55,945 bases of DNA from an uncultured Lachnospiraceae bacterium (lineage in GTDB: Bacteria > Bacillota > Clostridia > Lachnospirales > Lachnospiraceae): NCBI GenBank assembly GCA_947177165.1, contig CAMWTP010000036.1, positions 1-55,945 of the forward strand, written 5' to 3'. The notes under the pieces were generated by a model. That model was given only the letters and a program-made list of their open reading frames with translations. It was not told where the DNA came from and made no database searches. A program made the translations under genes and the position numbers. This document shows, piece by piece, positions 54,883 to 55,945 of the stretch; position 1 is the stretch's first letter; each line of letters begins with the position of its first letter.

Positions 54883-55797
54883 ATGCTGTTAAACGAGATG
54901 GAATTAGATATCGACCAGATCACTGAAAATCTGAATGCTTTTGAAAGGTTTCTTGATACGCTTCCGGAGAAAGCGCTCGGCCTTGGTGTCCGGGTGTTGA
55001 TTGCGGCAATACTATTTTTTGCCGGCTCCAAGCTTATAAAATTAATTCGCAGGATAACAAAAAAGTCACTTCAGCGCGCCAATGTGGAAACGGGTATCGT
55101 ACAGTTTCTTGACGGTCTGATCAAAGCTTGTCTGTATGGATTGCTGGTACTTGTAATCGCTGGGAATTTCGGTTTTGATGCCACGAGTGTTGTAGCGCTT
55201 GCGGGCTCTGTCGGTGTAACAGTTGGTCTCGCACTGCAGGGGAGTCTCAGCAATCTCGCCGGCGGTATGCTGATCCTGCTGTTGAAACCCTTCCGGGTCG
55301 GGGATTTTATCATGGAATCCGGGTATGGGACAGAAGGCACTGTAAAAGAAATTGGTATCTTTTACACAAAGCTCACCACGACAGACGGAAAGGTCGTGGT
55401 TCTGCCAAACGGCAATCTGGCTAACAGTTCCATCACAAACGCGACAGATTCACCCATCAGACGAATCGACCTCACGGTCGGGATATCTTATGATGCAGAT
55501 ATCAGGACGGCAAAGGCAGTTCTGCAGGGCGTGATGGAAAGTGACGCGGATGTTCTTCACAGTGAACCGATTCTGGTCTATGTCAGTAATCTTGGTGACA
55601 GCGCAGTGGAGCTGGGTATGCGCTGTTACTGTGAGAATCCTGTATACTGGGACGTGCGCTGGCGTCTGCTGGAAAATGCGAAAAATGCGCTGGATGACGC
55701 AGAGATTGAGATTCCATATCAGCAGGTTTCCGTGCATATGAGGACTGAGGAAAAAATGTGTAACGATAATTCCGGAATAGCTCTGGAAAAATTGTGA
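54883..55797 (+). CDS. Small-conductance mechanosensitive channel (MscS family)
   Basis: 304 residues with three membrane segments (about 33-53, 80-100 and 105-135) and the MscS pore/TM3 signature (SVGVTVGLALQGSLSNLAGGMLILL, then KPFRVGDFI) followed by the beta domain (VVVLPNGNLANSSITN) and vestibule. It releases solutes on hypoosmotic shock. GGATGGGG favours the ATG at 54883 over 54868. Confidence 0.95.
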   Translation: MLLNEMELDIDQITENLNAFERFLDTLPEKALGLGVRVLIAAILFFAGSKLIKLIRRITKKSLQRANVETGIVQFLDGLIKACLYGLLVLVIAGNFGFDATSVVALAGSVGVTVGLALQGSLSNLAGGMLILLLKPFRVGDFIMESGYGTEGTVKEIGIFYTKLTTTDGKVVVLPNGNLANSSITNATDSPIRRIDLTVGISYDADIRTAKAVLQGVMESDADVLHSEPILVYVSNLGDSAVELGMRCYCENPVYWDVRWRLLENAKNALDDAEIEIPYQQVSVHMRTEEKMCNDNSGIALEKL

Positions 55798-55817
55798 AAC
55801 TTTTTGCAAAATAATCC

Positions 55818-55846
55818 TTTACAAAGCGGAAAAAGTTTTGTATAAT
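55818..55846 (+). promoter_or_regulatory. tRNA-Thr promoter
   Basis: TTTACA (55818-55823), 17-bp spacer, consensus TATAAT (55841-55846), ending 24 bp before the tRNA. Confidence 0.85.
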
Positions 55847-55869
55847 AATTTTCGTGGTTGACAAACCAG

Positions 55870-55942
55870 GCTTCCATAGCGCAGTTGGTAGCGCAACTGA
55901 TTCGTAATCAGTAGGTCGAGGGTTCGAGTCCCTTTGGAAGCT
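55870..55942 (+). tRNA. tRNA-Thr (anticodon CGU)
   Basis: Seven-bp acceptor stem GCTTCCA / TGGAAGC, D-arm, anticodon stem ACTGA / TCAGT with loop TTCGTAA (anticodon CGU, reading ACG) and T-arm GAGGG TTCGAGT CCCTT. Discriminator base T; CCA is not encoded, as often in Firmicutes. Confidence 0.97.
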
Positions 55943-55945
55943 TTC

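Overview
The window looks like the chromosome of a gut-type Lachnospiraceae (Clostridia) bacterium. This rests on strong Shine-Dalgarno sites, an orphan [FeFe]-hydrogenase of clostridial type, a B12-dependent methionine synthase with its activation domain on a separate gene, a YtrA-type GntR/ABC module, many small 'DUF' genes of Firmicutes, and an intracellular pectinesterase that suggests a plant-polysaccharide diet. The genus cannot be fixed from sequence alone. I see no insertion sequence, prophage, CRISPR array or rRNA.

Layout. 1-249: 57-bp tandem repeats that run off the left edge. 250-7444: pectinesterase, a TIM-barrel sugar isomerase-like gene, a small membrane protein, [FeFe] hydrogenase, gltX and a UvrD/PcrA-like helicase. 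7425-8517 (minus): DUF2225 and DUF1292 genes. 8664-12130: one promoter followed by a sirtuin-like gene and a GH13 debranching-enzyme-like gene, both with key catalytic residues substituted, then a DUF5662-like gene. 12197-15654: a cysteine-rich peptide and the split methionine synthase. 15729-19294: GntR/ABC transporter operon. 19353-27274: lactonase-like protein, aroC (minus), VanY-like carboxypeptidase, tgt, yajC, SH3-NlpC/P60 hydrolase and a CapA-like protein (minus). 27391-33525: leuB-ilvD-ilvB and an L,D-transpeptidase. 33686-35931: serC-serA.

From about 36 kb to 53.5 kb lies what I read as an accessory island between serA and a DUF1015 gene, a pair that in my recollection often sits together in related genomes. 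It holds a candidate structured RNA with its own promoter and terminator, two small regulators (minus), an AT-rich surface-polysaccharide block (four glycosyltransferases, an MBOAT acyltransferase, an SGNH/DHHW-like partner broken by an in-frame amber codon, and a large GT-C-like membrane protein), then an ECF-type sigma factor, a membrane anti-sigma-like protein and three tandem serpins. Two serpins are predicted lipoproteins. The third has no signal peptide and starts with eight codons that closely match the start of the DUF1015 gene downstream.

Most striking: (i) the sigma/anti-sigma/three-serpin cassette, whose frameworks are conserved while the reactive-centre loops differ in sequence and length; (ii) the serpin-3/DUF1015 start similarity, a possible scar of how the array was built; (iii) the adjacent pseudo-sirtuin and pseudo-GH13 genes; (iv) the unassigned RNA at 36157-36394. 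The window ends with mscS and a tRNA-Thr(CGU) gene.
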